64,000 nucleotides of DNA, from the NCBI GenBank assembly GCA_006384855.1, contig VCJN01002992.1:248001-312000 (forward strand), written 5' to 3'. The first letter of the stretch is position 1, and each line of letters starts with the position of its first letter. The position numbers and the translations under genes are program-made. Source of the DNA: Tetraselmis striata. Its lineage: Eukaryota; Chlorophyta; Chlorodendrophyceae; Chlorodendrales; Chlorodendraceae. Below are positions 37,884 to 48,241 of the stretch, piece by piece. The notes below the pieces were generated by a model. The model did not search any database. It was not told the origin of the DNA and worked only from the letters and a program-made list of their open reading frames with translations.

Positions 37884-38383
37884 AGGTGTGCAGCGGAGAC
37901 ATGCCGGCTCTCACCGAGATCCTCTCCCTGCTCGGTAGCTGCACCCGCCTCCTCCCCACCTGCGCGGCTATCTCCGTCCTCGCTACATGGTGGTGGCGGT
38001 GCCGGCGTTGTGCGCTGGTCTCCGCCTGGCTCCGGGAGCTGGTAGTCGGCAGCAGCAGCAGCGGCAGGGGGCTTGGGGTCCGCCACGGGCAGCCGCACAT
38101 CCTGCCACTCCCGCGCCTCGGACACCTCCCGCAGCGACTGCGTGAAGGCGCTCAGCTTGCCATCCTCCGCGGCCAGCCTCGCCCGGTACGCCGCCAGCGA
38201 CTGAAGCACGTCCCCCCCCTCGGCGCTGCCTCCCTCCTCCCAATCCTCCTCCTCACTGCTGCCGCCGTAGCCGCCGGCATCGCTACCGCTGTCGCTGTCG
38301 CTCAGGCCACCAGCCGAGTCTCCCAGAGCCGCCAGCTCCCGCGCAAACTCCTCCTCCGTGTCGTAGCCATCCGATCCCGCCAT
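19389..38383 (-). CDS. LRRIQ1: LRRIQ1-like leucine-rich repeat and IQ-motif protein, 18 exons
   Basis: Exons: 38383-37915, 37546-37293, 36823-36309, 36146-36032, 35335-35156, 34626-34456, 34346-33498, 32934-32152, 31575-31438, 30818-30491, 29896-29748, 28356-28067, 27123-27006, 26620-26513, 26090-25398, 24521-24210, ~20828-20717, 19735-19389. All junctions keep frame (about 1976 residues). Order: acidic N-terminus; Ala/Glu/Arg coiled coil; two IQ motifs (ARRVWRGWRRYR); Ala-rich helical repeats; about eleven SDS22-like LRRs capped by NPAASDP...LPWLTELD; IQ motifs (VQAVWRGR, ALGRGWRVRRR); a Lys-rich EWGF...TAEAFYRAQQKR block like the tail of animal LRRIQ1; a low-complexity end. IQ motifs bind calmodulin; LRRIQ1 is linked to ciliated cells. 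Inferred points: the exon 7/8 join (otherwise two genes split near 33.0-33.4 kb), exon 17's acceptor and exon 6's GC donor. Introns hold MITEs, microsatellites and the tandem array. Confidence 0.8.
19869..20042 (+). repeat. MITE, best-preserved copy
   Basis: 174 bp with 16-bp terminal inverted repeats differing at one site (GTGCRGGTGCCGACGC at both ends). The internal sequence includes TTGGGCTTGCATGC, AAGAACATTCGCTA and CATTTGACCTCTGGCA. There is no coding capacity. It lies in the last intron of the LRRIQ1-like gene. No clear target-site duplication was seen. Confidence 0.8.
20493..20658 (-). repeat. MITE copy, reverse orientation
   Basis: Starts GGGTGCCGGCGC and ends GTCGGCACC, with the complement of the family's internal words. 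A poly(C) run (20665-20682) abuts its right end. It lies in the last intron of the LRRIQ1-like gene. Confidence 0.75.
20891..24094. repeat. tandem array, five ~640-bp units
   Basis: Units begin with TGACTGATCACTCGTGCGG at 20891, 21540, 22184, 22820 and 23490; lengths are 649, 644, 636, 670 and ~604 bp. Each unit contains a truncated and a longer copy of the MITE arranged around GGTTGCATGCAACC, a shared block (AACGCTTTAT...GACATGT) and a (CATA)n/(CATG)n microsatellite of variable length (for example near 21390, 22045, 22680, 23335 and 23990). Units 2-4 are nearly identical by eye; units 1 and 5 share variants, so the outer units look older. The array sits in intron 16 of the LRRIQ1-like gene. 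The short repeated open frame in each unit is not considered a gene. Confidence 0.9.
24183..24204 (+). repeat. poly(G) tract at an intron start
   Basis: 22 G on the plus strand, which is poly(C) on the coding strand, lying directly after the GTGCGC donor of LRRIQ1-like exon 16. Confidence 0.85.
27345..27516 (-). repeat. MITE copy, reverse orientation
   Basis: Diverged copy in intron 12 of the LRRIQ1-like gene. It retains GTTGCATGCAAGCCC and the terminal GGTGCGCCGGCATC. Confidence 0.6.
28906..29175 (+). repeat. minisatellite (GGTACTGGTACTCGCTACTCGCTGCT-like)
   Basis: Irregular tandem copies of a unit built from GGTACTGGTACT and CGCTACTCGCTGCTGGT, interrupted by A-runs and AAAGCGCTGGCAATGC. 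Located in intron 11 of the LRRIQ1-like gene. A 25-bp part (29059-29083) recurs with one mismatch at 63717-63740 on the other strand. Confidence 0.7.
29350..29510 (-). repeat. MITE copy, reverse, abutting (CA)n
   Basis: Starts GGGTGCCAACGC and ends GTTGGCTGACACCCGC; the (CA)n microsatellite begins directly at its right end. Located in intron 11 of the LRRIQ1-like gene. Confidence 0.65.
29511..29587 (+). repeat. (CA)n-(AG)n-poly(G) compound microsatellite
   Basis: About 46 nt of CA, then (GA)n, then a poly(G) run up to 29587. It directly follows a MITE end. Confidence 0.9.
30054..30151 (+). repeat. MITE copy, internally deleted
   Basis: Starts GCAGGTGCCGATCCACC, keeps the TTGGGCTTGCGTGCAACCTGTAAGAACAT part, then jumps to a TCGATGTAGACGCACCC end. 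Located in intron 10 of the LRRIQ1-like gene. Confidence 0.6.
30454..30478 (+). repeat. poly(G) tract near a splice donor
   Basis: 25 G (poly(C) in the sense of the gene), 12 nt inside the intron after LRRIQ1-like exon 10. A second compound run, (GA)n then poly(G), lies at 30928-30967. Confidence 0.85.
31302..31340 (+). repeat. (GT)n microsatellite
   Basis: About 20 uninterrupted GT units in intron 9 of the LRRIQ1-like gene. Confidence 0.95.
31815..31987 (+). repeat. MITE copy, old
   Basis: Strongly diverged copy. It keeps CTCGAATTGGGACTGCGTGCA and a right end GCGCCGGCACCCGTA. Located in intron 8 of the LRRIQ1-like gene. Confidence 0.5.
33169..33214 (+). repeat. (TC)n microsatellite
   Basis: About 23 CT units, lying in intron 7 of the LRRIQ1-like gene, or between two genes if that gene is split here. 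Confidence 0.95.
35592..35758 (+). repeat. MITE copy
   Basis: Well-preserved copy with ends AGGTGCCAATGCACC and GAGTTGGCACCT, and with flanking TAC/TAT-like trinucleotides. Located in intron 4 of the LRRIQ1-like gene. Confidence 0.75.
37844..37879 (+). repeat. longest poly(G) tract in the window
   Basis: About 36 G on the plus strand (poly(C) in gene sense), 36 nt inside intron 1 of the LRRIQ1-like gene. Confidence 0.9.
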
Positions 38384-39481
38384 GATGCTGCGGCCCCTCC
38401 ACGGGGGTCGTCTCGCCGCGCGCCCCTCAGCCGTCGCCCGCTGGCGGCATGCCAACTATTCCCCCTCCTGCGCAGCGCCGCGTCCTGCTTCACTTCCTCA
38501 CTGCAGAGCCTGCGGCAGAGCCAGCGCACGTGGAAAGCTGTGTGGGAAGGACGGTGCAGTGTCAGGCGAGGCCAGGAGGGGGTCAAGAGCGACGGGTATA
38601 ATGTGAAGGGGACGCGGGTGAAGGCTGCCAGATGCAGGGTGGCACCGCTCCGCCAGCTTACTTTGATTGAGAGCAGCGGCAGAGGCCGTGAGCAACAAGG
38701 GATGCTCACACGGCCCAGAGGGGGCGCATAGGGGGAGTGGGGAAAGTTCAGAGGCGGCTGTGGGAACTGTCGGTGGGCAGGGGGGGAAGGGGGACGGGGG
38801 AGGAGAGGAAGGGAATGTGGGGGGGAAGCAGGGGCGGCGACGACAGTGGAGGGGCGCAGCCAGGTGGGGACGAGGGCGGAGAACGGAGGTTGAGAACGGA
38901 GTAGCGCCCAAGTTGCTTGGGGCACGGAGGTGCCGCGCGGTGGAAGGGAGGGGGTTGCGGCCGGGGGGCGTCAGGCGTCCGCATTCCCTCCCCCTCCTGC
39001 TGCCGACATCCTCTACTCGTCCCCCACCCACCCAACGCGCAGTAAATCCCGACTCCCGAGCGCCAGGTGCCGCGCAGTATCCACGCACCCGGCCTGTCTG
39101 TCGATACTCCGCCGCCCTTTCTGCAGCGCCTGGGTAGTCGCACTCCGTACCCCGTGTAGCAGCCCGTTGCCAACGTGTGGCGGGGCTGGTGGGCGGTCCG
39201 ACGGTGGATGGTAATGCTTCGTGCAGAGGGTAGTTTCATGCCGAAGAAAACAGCCAGGAGGCCGCTCTGCGCTGGGCCGCGCCCCGCCCTGCCCAACCAC
39301 CCGACCGTGCCAGCAATATCAGGGACCACAAGCGCAATCGTAACGATTATAATACGCATTTATGCCGACGAATGTGCTTTGTCTAGGGCCTACTTATCTG
39401 TGGTGCAGAATGTAGGGTTTGACTACCGGCCCCCGCGCGCGCATAACATGCATGCCGCCGACTGCGACGACGATGATGTAA
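38384..39481. promoter_or_regulatory. upstream region of LRRIQ1-like gene, G-rich block
   Basis: No gene is seen. 38725-38850 has many closely spaced G-runs on the plus strand (repeated GGGG with short spacers), the kind of sequence that can form G-quadruplexes, 340-470 nt upstream of the ATG at 38383. A promoter role is inferred from position only. Confidence 0.3.
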
Positions 39482-42400
39482 TGATCTAAACTACCAGTAG
39501 TTTATCAGGTTTCCTCTCTTCCTTTCCGCTTTTAGGCCGGCTACAATTGCTGCTAAGTGGTACGGGTTACTAGTTCACCCTTGGTCGCTGCGGCCGTTCG
39601 TGTGCAGCTCGAATAGACATAAAAGCAGCCGTAACAGCTGAGCCTCCCATCTTCCAATTTCGCTGTGTTACGATTACCAACTATCCCGTAGCCTGTTGCG
39701 GGCAAGCTCACATGTTGTTTCGAGACCACACCCGGCTCACCATTCATGTGTAACTCTCATTTGTACGCCCGTGCGTCACCTTGCCAGATGGAGAATAAGA
39801 TCCCGTCGCCACGATGATGACGCTCGAATCGTTGCAAGCAGACATGCATGCTTAGTCTACATTGCTGCTCGAGCTCACATCGTCGCTGGCCCAATTCATG
39901 GCTCGTGAACATGGTGTCGATGGAGACGGGGCACATATGGCTCCGACTCCGGGCAGCGCGTCGCGGGACATCCAACAAGCAGCGGGGGCCGCAATGCGCG
40001 CCTACTTGCTGGAGCTAGCCCAAAGCGGCCGTGTCGGAGCAAAATCCGCGAGTGAGAAAAACTACTACCTTGCGGTGCCATATATAGCTACTTCAACAAG
40101 CAAAGGATGGTTCGACCCGTCAGCCGAGTGCATGGGCTTTTCCCTTTGCGTACTGACATGATGAACAACTACCTCAAGCAGGATTACCGGCGTTTGCCGG
40201 CTCAGGAGAAGAACATTTGGATGACATGTTTTGGGGCTCACACAACCGCTCTCTTCGTAGCTCTCGATAAGGTGCTGCCCTACGCCCCCGCTGCTAATCA
40301 AGATTTCACCCCTTACCTTGCGCAGCCCGGAATCACGACCATGCCATCGACAAGGCGTTTCGCTTTCGTCATGCCTTCATCCGGAGGCTTAACGACGAGA
40401 TCAAACGTGTGCAAGATGATCAAGAGGTGCTGCGGGACGTAATGCGGGCTCAGCATTTCCAGCCCGCAGCAGAGCATTTGGGCTTTGCGGTTCTCAGCAA
40501 CAAAATGCGCACGTACGAGCGTCGGGTCTTCGAGGCGACACTCGCCAGCATCGCGAAAGCTACCGCCAGAGCTTGGGTGGCGGCAAAGCTTGCAGGTCGC
40601 GGACGTGGACATGGACAGGGTGGCGGTCGAGGGCGTGGATCACGAAGGCGAGCACGGGTGACGGCGTGGGGCGCCTTCCGTCGGAGCTGTTGGCGCTTTG
40701 CGAGGTCATCTTTCGGTGACCGCCGCACATCGAACGGTAGCTCAGCGACGCGATGAGTGCCCCGAGTCCGGATCGGACCCCCCTACCTTGCGGACTTCAT
40801 TATTTGGACCTTCATCGCTGCGGTGTTTATTACTCCCACAGCCGAGTGCGGCTCAACCAACATCCGCACAGTTTCACATGACGGTTCAACAATCCGTCTC
40901 CCGTACCATTTCATCACTGCGTCCGTCATTTACTACTCATCTACGGGTTATAACTAGCTCGCAACGACCATCATTCGCGCTTGTACGTTATTATTACGCG
41001 CGAGACATGCGCTACGAGCTACGAGCGCGTGTACGTTATTACGAGCGCGAGGCGGTCCGCCTACCTCCACATTGTTCCGCAAACCCGTAGTGTGCCATGT
41101 CTAACCCATCCAGCAATTACCGTCCAACTGCCGGCAATTTATTAACCGCCGCGGTAGATTACTTTGCCGAAATGGGCCGGTCTATTGTTACTCTGTCGGC
41201 CAAACGTCGCACTTGCGTGATTAACGAGCCCGAAGCTCCCGCCTCAACATGGGCGGCTTCACTCCATGTCCGTCTACAAGAAGCGTCCGGTCCGGACGGG
41301 TTTGGGCAGCGCGCACTCGACCTCGTCTCCGGCTCCCTCACCTCCCAGAATCTGAAGAGCTACGCCGACAAGTTGTCTCAGTTCGCGGAGTTCTGTCACG
41401 CGGAGTTCTCCGAGAACATCGGCTCACTTGGGGCGACCATTGCGTCGTTCGGTACGTCGCTCGGATTGGAGGACGGTGCCACATTAGGACTAAGTCGTTG
41501 CAGCCCTACCTATCGGCAACCAACACGTTCTTCGAACTGCACAACATCAACCCCATCGCTAAGGACAACCTGCACCTCACCGCCGTGCGTCATATAGCCT
41601 GCTACTCGGGCAGCAACGCCGCATGGAGGTTGTTGCTTTGCGAGTCCCGTTGCCTGCCGATGCCGCTTACTCTTTCGTCGAGCGAGACAATTTCATTGTG
41701 TATGCTCCTCCCCCCGAGTACATGTTGACTTCCATGCCCTCATGGTCACGGTTGTTCTTTCATGTTCTTTGCCAAGAGACTTACTAGCGCGTCCTGGCGA
41801 GTGCGGGATGTGCGTGTCGACTCCTACAACATCGCCATGCGGTTGTACCATGAGAAGGGCCGTGCCGGTCGGCGCAGCCCCGACGACCTACGCGTGCTAC
41901 TCCTTCCCGTGTCGGAGCAACCCCGTGTCGCCCGTCTCTTGCTCCACTTCATCGACAACGTCCAATCTACCCCCCGCCCCCCCCCCCCTCCGGTCCCCGC
42001 TGCTTTGGCCGAGACTAACTGCTGGGCGGTCACCCCGGGCGAGCAGTCCAAGTCACGGACTGCCGCTAAAATTTCGGACTGGCTCTCATCTACGGCCGTC
42101 CGTATCGTCGGTGCTGCCCCTCCCGCCGGTACTTCCTAGACCTCTCACAGCCTTCGCAAGGGCGCAACCTCTGCTGCTAACGCCATCGGAGTCCCGTTGT
42201 CCCACACCCCCCATCAAGGCGGATGGGCCACAGACTCCGACGTCGTTCTGGACTACATCGACCCCAACGTCCCCCGCTCACCTGGCGCGTGGTTCTTCTT
42301 CGGCCACATATCGCGCCCCTTCGCTACTTCCAAGTCCAACAAGACTCCGCAGCAATGGCTCTCCCGGTGCCCCTTCGTGACATGACGCTACCCCTACTTC

Positions 42401-42485
42401 GTCAATTTGCCGCTCTCTTCCGTTCGCTCTTCATTGGCAAAACCAGATTCGGGCGTACTCGGTCCTTGTGCTATGACGCATAGGT
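39482..42485 (+). mobile_element. DIRS-order retrotransposon D3 (gag+YR type), decayed
   Basis: Relative of D2. The left end TGATCTAAACTA...GTTTATCAGGTTTCC and the region to about 39690 match the D2 A repeat. A gag-like region (about 39890-40700) and a tyrosine-recombinase region (about 41100-42430) follow in the same order as D2. The right end keeps the B1-like GGCAAAACCAGA word near 42440. The A2/B2 block is not seen; it may have been lost where element D4 abuts. The copy is broken in many places (at least six) and is clearly older than D2. Confidence 0.75.
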
Positions 42486-42489
42486 CGTG

Positions 42490-45081
42490 CAATGTACTAC
42501 ACACAAAGTACAATAAATATCTAGATGTCTCCATTTGACCATTTACCCGTAGGCACTTGTTGACAGAGAGAGAGCCAAAGGTGGCACAAAATAGCGTTAT
42601 TAGGGGTCGGTCTGGGACTAGCCAACCGAAGAACCGCCAGGCCGCGCGCGCTAGGGTAGGGTGCATGGTAGGGTCGATGAACCGCCCGGCGAGAACCTCG
42701 ATGTGTTGCTCCACCGTATGCTTGATGGTTGGGAGAGGCGCGGCAGCCAAGAGAATTTGCCGCGGACGCCGCGCCTTTACGTAGCATGTGTGATGGCCAC
42801 TTAAAACCGGTAGGGGGGGAGGCACCCGCCAATGCGTAGGCGTCTTGCACCCATTCGGTGAGCATGGCAGCTGCGCTCCACGATTCGGACCCCTCTAGCA
42901 GCGAGACTACGCTCCAAAGGGCATTCAGCGGCGGATCGCATCTGAAAAACTGCTAACACTAGGCATGTCGGGAGGTAGCGTACCACTCCAAGAGGTCCGC
43001 GAGTTCCGGGAAATTGCTCATGGGAGCTGCGGCAAGGGTCTACGGAAAACCCTAGTGCGCTGGTCGCCCTTCGCGCTTTCCGGACGTACATGACGATTTC
43101 GTCCTTAGCGCGGTGGACAATCATGTCGCCGCTTTCGCAGATGATGCCGGACTGGGGCCGGCAAAAACACACGTAGTTGGTACCCGTATTAGCCAACGCG
43201 CCTCGGAAACCGCGGATGTCCGCCATAAATTCCTGCCGCCACTGCAGGGTGCGGCGTAGGGCGATGGCTGCGTCGATGATGTCGCTACTGACCACCGGTG
43301 CCGGTATAGTGCCACGCGCACGTCCTCCTCCGCGACGCGTTGTTGTTGTAGTTCGAGCCCGCGACGTGCGTCGGCGAGGAGCTCGCCTAGCGCCACAGGC
43401 TGCCGTTGATGGTCGCGGATGTACTAGTTGATAGCGGAGAAGTACTGATGTAGGGACTCCGCCACCACGGCGCATGGGAGGCCGAGGCACGCCGCGTACC
43501 GGATGATGGTGCCGCCTAGCGTGGCGTGGAGCGGGCGGATGCGCTTATCCTCGTCGCAGAAAAGCGGCGAACGTGCGCATGCCGCTGCCTTACTTGTTGT
43601 AGGTGCGCGGCGCGAGCGAGCCCGTCAGCAAGTGGAGCGCCGTGGTACTGATAATGTCGGTGCCGAGCATGTCGCGGAGGTCCCGAGTCCTCGTCGCAGT
43701 CCATCGGGATTTGTGGAGTGTTGTACGAGTCTGTAGCGCGGCGCGCGCGCCGGGAGCGTACGGATACCGTGCGCTCGTGAATGCGCTCCGCCCGCGCTAT
43801 AGGGGGGGCCACGGCATGACCTAGGGTCTCCCGCCGGCGAAGCCACGTTAGAGTAGTGGCAGCCAAAAGGCCGCCACGCTCGCATCTAGGCGGGTCGTCC
43901 GACCCCCGCGCCCGCCCCGAGCATGCCAAGAAAGAATATATAGGTCGCGGGTAGGCGGGTAGACGATCCTCTCGTCGGCGAGTTCCAATAGCTGTTGGTA
44001 CCACCGACAGCCCGGCTAGTGCGGCGCGATGCCCGTCGCGGCTGCACCCTATTGGCACAGCAAAGTTGGCGACCATGTCGTCCAGCAGCGGCCAAGGGGG
44101 GTTGCAATAGTAGCGTTCCATACGCCAGAAAACGTCCAACAAATGGAGGTCCATCCACCGCCTCAGAACGCGGGGGGTCGCGCCAGCGAGAATTGTAGCG
44201 GGGTAGCTGCGCATTCTACATCGAGGCGAATCTATCGACCGTGTGCGGTACCCGAATGCGCTGCATGTAGAAGAAGGTGTGGGTGTTTAGCTGCCAGTCG
44301 TCGTAGTCAAGCTCGCGGCTGAGTCGGTCGGCCCACAACACGCTGACCTCCGACTATATGTACTGGGGTCGGGTGCTGATATTGTCGTGCATATCTAAGA
44401 GGTCCCACAATCGCCGCAGCTCCATCACGACTGGCTGGTGACCACGTGGTCATCAAGGCCGCCATGCTGGCCGCGGTGTTGTCCGCGTGCCGTAAATAGA
44501 TACTCATCGTCCACGAAGCTGTGGCATGAACGATTCGAATGCCAGACGTACTGCCCGCAATTCGTTCCACGTGATGTGTTGCTTGCGGTCGGAATCGTGT
44601 CAGAAACCGCGCTTGGTACGAGGGATTGCCGTTGAGTACTACTCCCCATCCGTAGATGTTGGAGTCCGCGTGGAGATAGCTGTTGAAGATCGAGCGGCCA
44701 TGCATTGAATGCGCGCTGATGCGAGGAGAGAGCGCTGGGGAGAGTCGAGTAGGGAAACGTCAACCATACCTGATACCTCCGCTGCTCCGCGATGGGGGGT
44801 ATCCACATCCATGGTGATGTCGTTCTCTCGTAGTTAATTTCGAGTTCGTCCTTGTCGTCTGCCTGTGCTCCCGTCACTGCGTTCGCCGTCGAAGATGTGG
44901 CAGTGGGCGCAGGGGCTAGGCGGGCTGCTCCGGGGGCGGACTCCTGCTGTGTTGTGCCGGTACCGACGTCCACCACTCCAAGTCGCGCTTCAGCTGCTAC
45001 GTCAGTTTCACTCCCCCCCCCCCGCCCCCCCCCCCTCCCCATCCTCGCCGAGTGGCCAGCAGCACGCAGTGCAACTCTCAC
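42490..45081 (-). mobile_element. DIRS-order retrotransposon D4 (RH-methylase-YR), decayed
   Basis: Minus-strand fossil lying tail to tail with D3. In order it shows an RNase H-like region (about 44705-44310), a methylase-like C-N-P-P-W motif region (about 44150-43880), and a tyrosine-recombinase region (about 43740-42490) with the H-x-x-R segment. This RH-MT-YR order is the classical DIRS/PAT order and differs from D2/D3. An RT core is not visible. It is broken in many places (at least six). Its sequence is only distantly similar to D1 and D2, so it belongs to another lineage. Confidence 0.68.
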
Positions 45082-46105
45082 GGGAAGAAATGTGCAGGCG
45101 GGGCGCTATCGCAAGGTAGAGGAACTGGGCCTTCCCGGCGAAGGAGACCGATTGGCATGTGGGTAGAGAGCAGCGGTTGGAGGCGGCGCGACCGAGAAAA
45201 CCGGGCTTCGGAGGGCTGCATGCTAGTAGTACGGGCTACGGCCGATCCTATGCGGGTTCATTCAGACGGGCGGTGTAATACAACTGGCTTACTTTGCCCG
45301 GGAATAAAGTGATCAGAATTTCAAAATACAATGACGAGGCTGTCCCCTCCATTCGTCGCGGAATCCAAAATCCACAGTAACTATTAATAACTTCTCTGGG
45401 GGTAGCTAGAAACATGACGATGCCTTAAAGTACGAAACACTCACTGCAAATAAAACATAGCTGCTACCCCAGCCAAATAAAGAGGAGGCCTGAGGGGGGC
45501 GGAAGGGGAGAGTGTCGGTGCCCGATGCGCTGCAGGTCGTCGGACAGTTTTGTGAGGCGCAGGAAGTGGAGAATTCACAATTGAGCTGAATTTGCATTGA
45601 AATATCTCCCAGCAGTTGCATAACCAATGCACAATAAACTGCAGCGACTTATGTGGAACAGTATATACTGCTGTTTGCCCGCGCCAGCGCGCGCGCATGC
45701 ACACCAATGAGGACTAATACCAGGGGATTACTACCCTGCTAATACATACTACCTTTATCCTTACGGGTACCTTGTATGAGGGGATTTCGCACCCGTCGTC
45801 GTCAGCGGCTCGGCGACCAAAAAAACAGTAGCGCTATATCAGTGCGTCACGTCTGCTGCGGATGACGAAGCAGCGCAGCAACCATCGTCAGAGCAACATT
45901 TGTCAGAGTTACTTGTGCAGGCTCTTGCACCCGTCAATCGTCATGCAGTGGAGTGGAGAGCATTTGGCGTGGAGTAGAGAGCAGCGTAACTGCAGATCGA
46001 GGGAGAGGTTGAAGAGAGACAGGGCAGACAAGTGAACCGAGTCAGTTCCCTCCAGACGCCCACCGCGCGCTACTCGTACTGGTGAGGCATACAGAAGGCG
46101 CGTAG
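45082..46105. other. no gene recognised
   Basis: Intergenic sequence between element D4 and the MYND gene; presumably contains that gene's promoter. No motif is firm enough to call. Confidence 0.4.
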
Positions 46106-48194
46106 ATGTCATCAGAGTGTAAGACGGCTTTTGCAGCGGGCGGCGCCGACCCGCCGGGCGCTGAGCAGGCGGACACGTGCCACTGCGGCGCCGTTGCTAC
46201 CCCCGAGGGGGAGAGCCTCAAGGCAAGCCCCCCCCCCCCCCCCCCCCCCTCCCCCACGCCCTCGAAGCCCGAAAACGATAATGATGAGTGAACACAGGTA
46301 ATGAATGAGTTCACCCTACATAGCACTTGACCGACGACTGCAGTTCGCAGAAGACGTGGTCAAGTGCTGGGGTGGCTTCGGCCGATGACCCGGGTCGAAC
46401 TATAGCGACTACTCAGCGACTAGATGTGCCGTCCTCCGACCTATACAGTCGGTAATGATACCAACATAGTTTATCGATAGTCGACTTTCATACAGATAAT
46501 CCTTAGTAGGCACTGGCCACCGTCATTATTTCTCGTTTCTGTCGATCTCCTGGTGACCTGATGTTTTGCTCCCGTTTTTTTACATATGATTCGAGGCGCC
46601 AGCACAACCGGGTCGCCCCACCCTAACCGCCCGTCTCGCCATACCCGCCCGCCGTGCAGGCCTGCAAAGCCTGCCGGACGCGCGCCTACTGCAGCGTAGC
46701 CTGCCAGCGCGTGGCGTGGGACGCGGGGCACAAGAAAGAGTGCAAGAGGCTGAAGGTGAGGCGCTAGCAATCGGACTCGGCCGTCCCGCCGAGAGTCTGA
46801 CACTGGCCCTTTGCCTCGCGAACTCCAGTCTCCCGCCTCACTGGTGTAGCACTGCTTGCTCCTCGCCCCCTACTTCCTTAATTTTGATCGACCCCCTTTA
46901 CCACTAGATTATGCCTAACCACACCCCAGACCATAATCTTCTGATATTATTTGTATGTTGAAATGCTGACACCCTGCTGGAAAACGGCATTTGAAACGCG
47001 CAGGAGGCGCGCAAAGCCCCCCTGGAGCCCGCCGCGCCTTCGTTCGGCTCATGCAGCTGCTGGAAAGTGGGGGCGAGCTCCCTGCCCGACGGTCGGACGG
47101 ACCTGTGGGTGATGGACACCTACGAGGTGACCCCCCCCCCCCCACCCCCCCCCCCCCCCCTCCTACACACACACCCTCCCATGTCCGCGTACCCGGGCTT
47201 CCACCCTTTTCCCCCTACCTCCTTACGCTTCTATTCTAGCCCCACCGTCACTACCTCAGGTCACCCAACCTTGGAACCCTCAATCTTCCCGTCCAGCACC
47301 CTCAGTTTCCTCACCCTGTCCTTGGATGCACCATTATTGAGCATCCCTCTTTATTGACATCGCAGTCTCACGCCAAGCTCAACACGCAAGCATTGTTCAC
47401 ATATCCTGGTACTCCCGGAATGATTTTTCTGTCGTCCGTTTCGCCTTTGTACCAGTGCTTCCAAGCAGCTGTAGCCGCCACGGCAGCCCATGCACCGGCA
47501 TTCCTTGCACTGATCTTGCCCTTCATATTACACCGCGCCATATACATATGAAACAATATCATATACACATACATACACTTCGTGGGGTCTTCCTTGTTTG
47601 CCCTCCCTGCCTTCTAGCCCCTGGTGCCGGACGCCTGCAATGCCCAGCCTGACCCCTCTCCCCCCCCCCCCCCCCCGGGCCCGCATCAGCCCGCAGGGAA
47701 GGAGTCCAACCGCCAGGTGCCGCTCAGCTCGATGACCCTGCGCGGTGCGCAGGCGCCGACAGTGGAGCAAGTGGTGAAGGTCAGAACCTTTCCTGCAACC
47801 TGTTCACATGATGCCATCGCCTAGACCGCTCGCCCCTGTGTTGCTGCCGTCCCTAACATTCACCCCCATGCCCATGTGAATGCCTGCTCCGCCTCTGTAA
47901 CTGCGGATCAGAGGCTGCATGGCCACGCAAACAGATGGCTGACAAGTGCCATGGATAGATACGGCGCCGCTGCGGTAGTGCGAGCACGGCGGATAAGAAC
48001 CCGCCCCACCTGTCAGAGGTCCAATACGGCGCCGGCGCACCTATGAGAATCCGTTTTACAAGCCTCAAGTTGGGCCTGCATTCACCCTTAAAGAACATTC
48101 GTCATAGTTCCGTCATAGTCTACATTTGACCCCTGCCAGATAGGGCAGGCTCTTAGGCGAAGTGCTCTTGTGACCGCGTCTGCGGCCGTACAGA

Positions 48195-48241
<47 letters not shown>

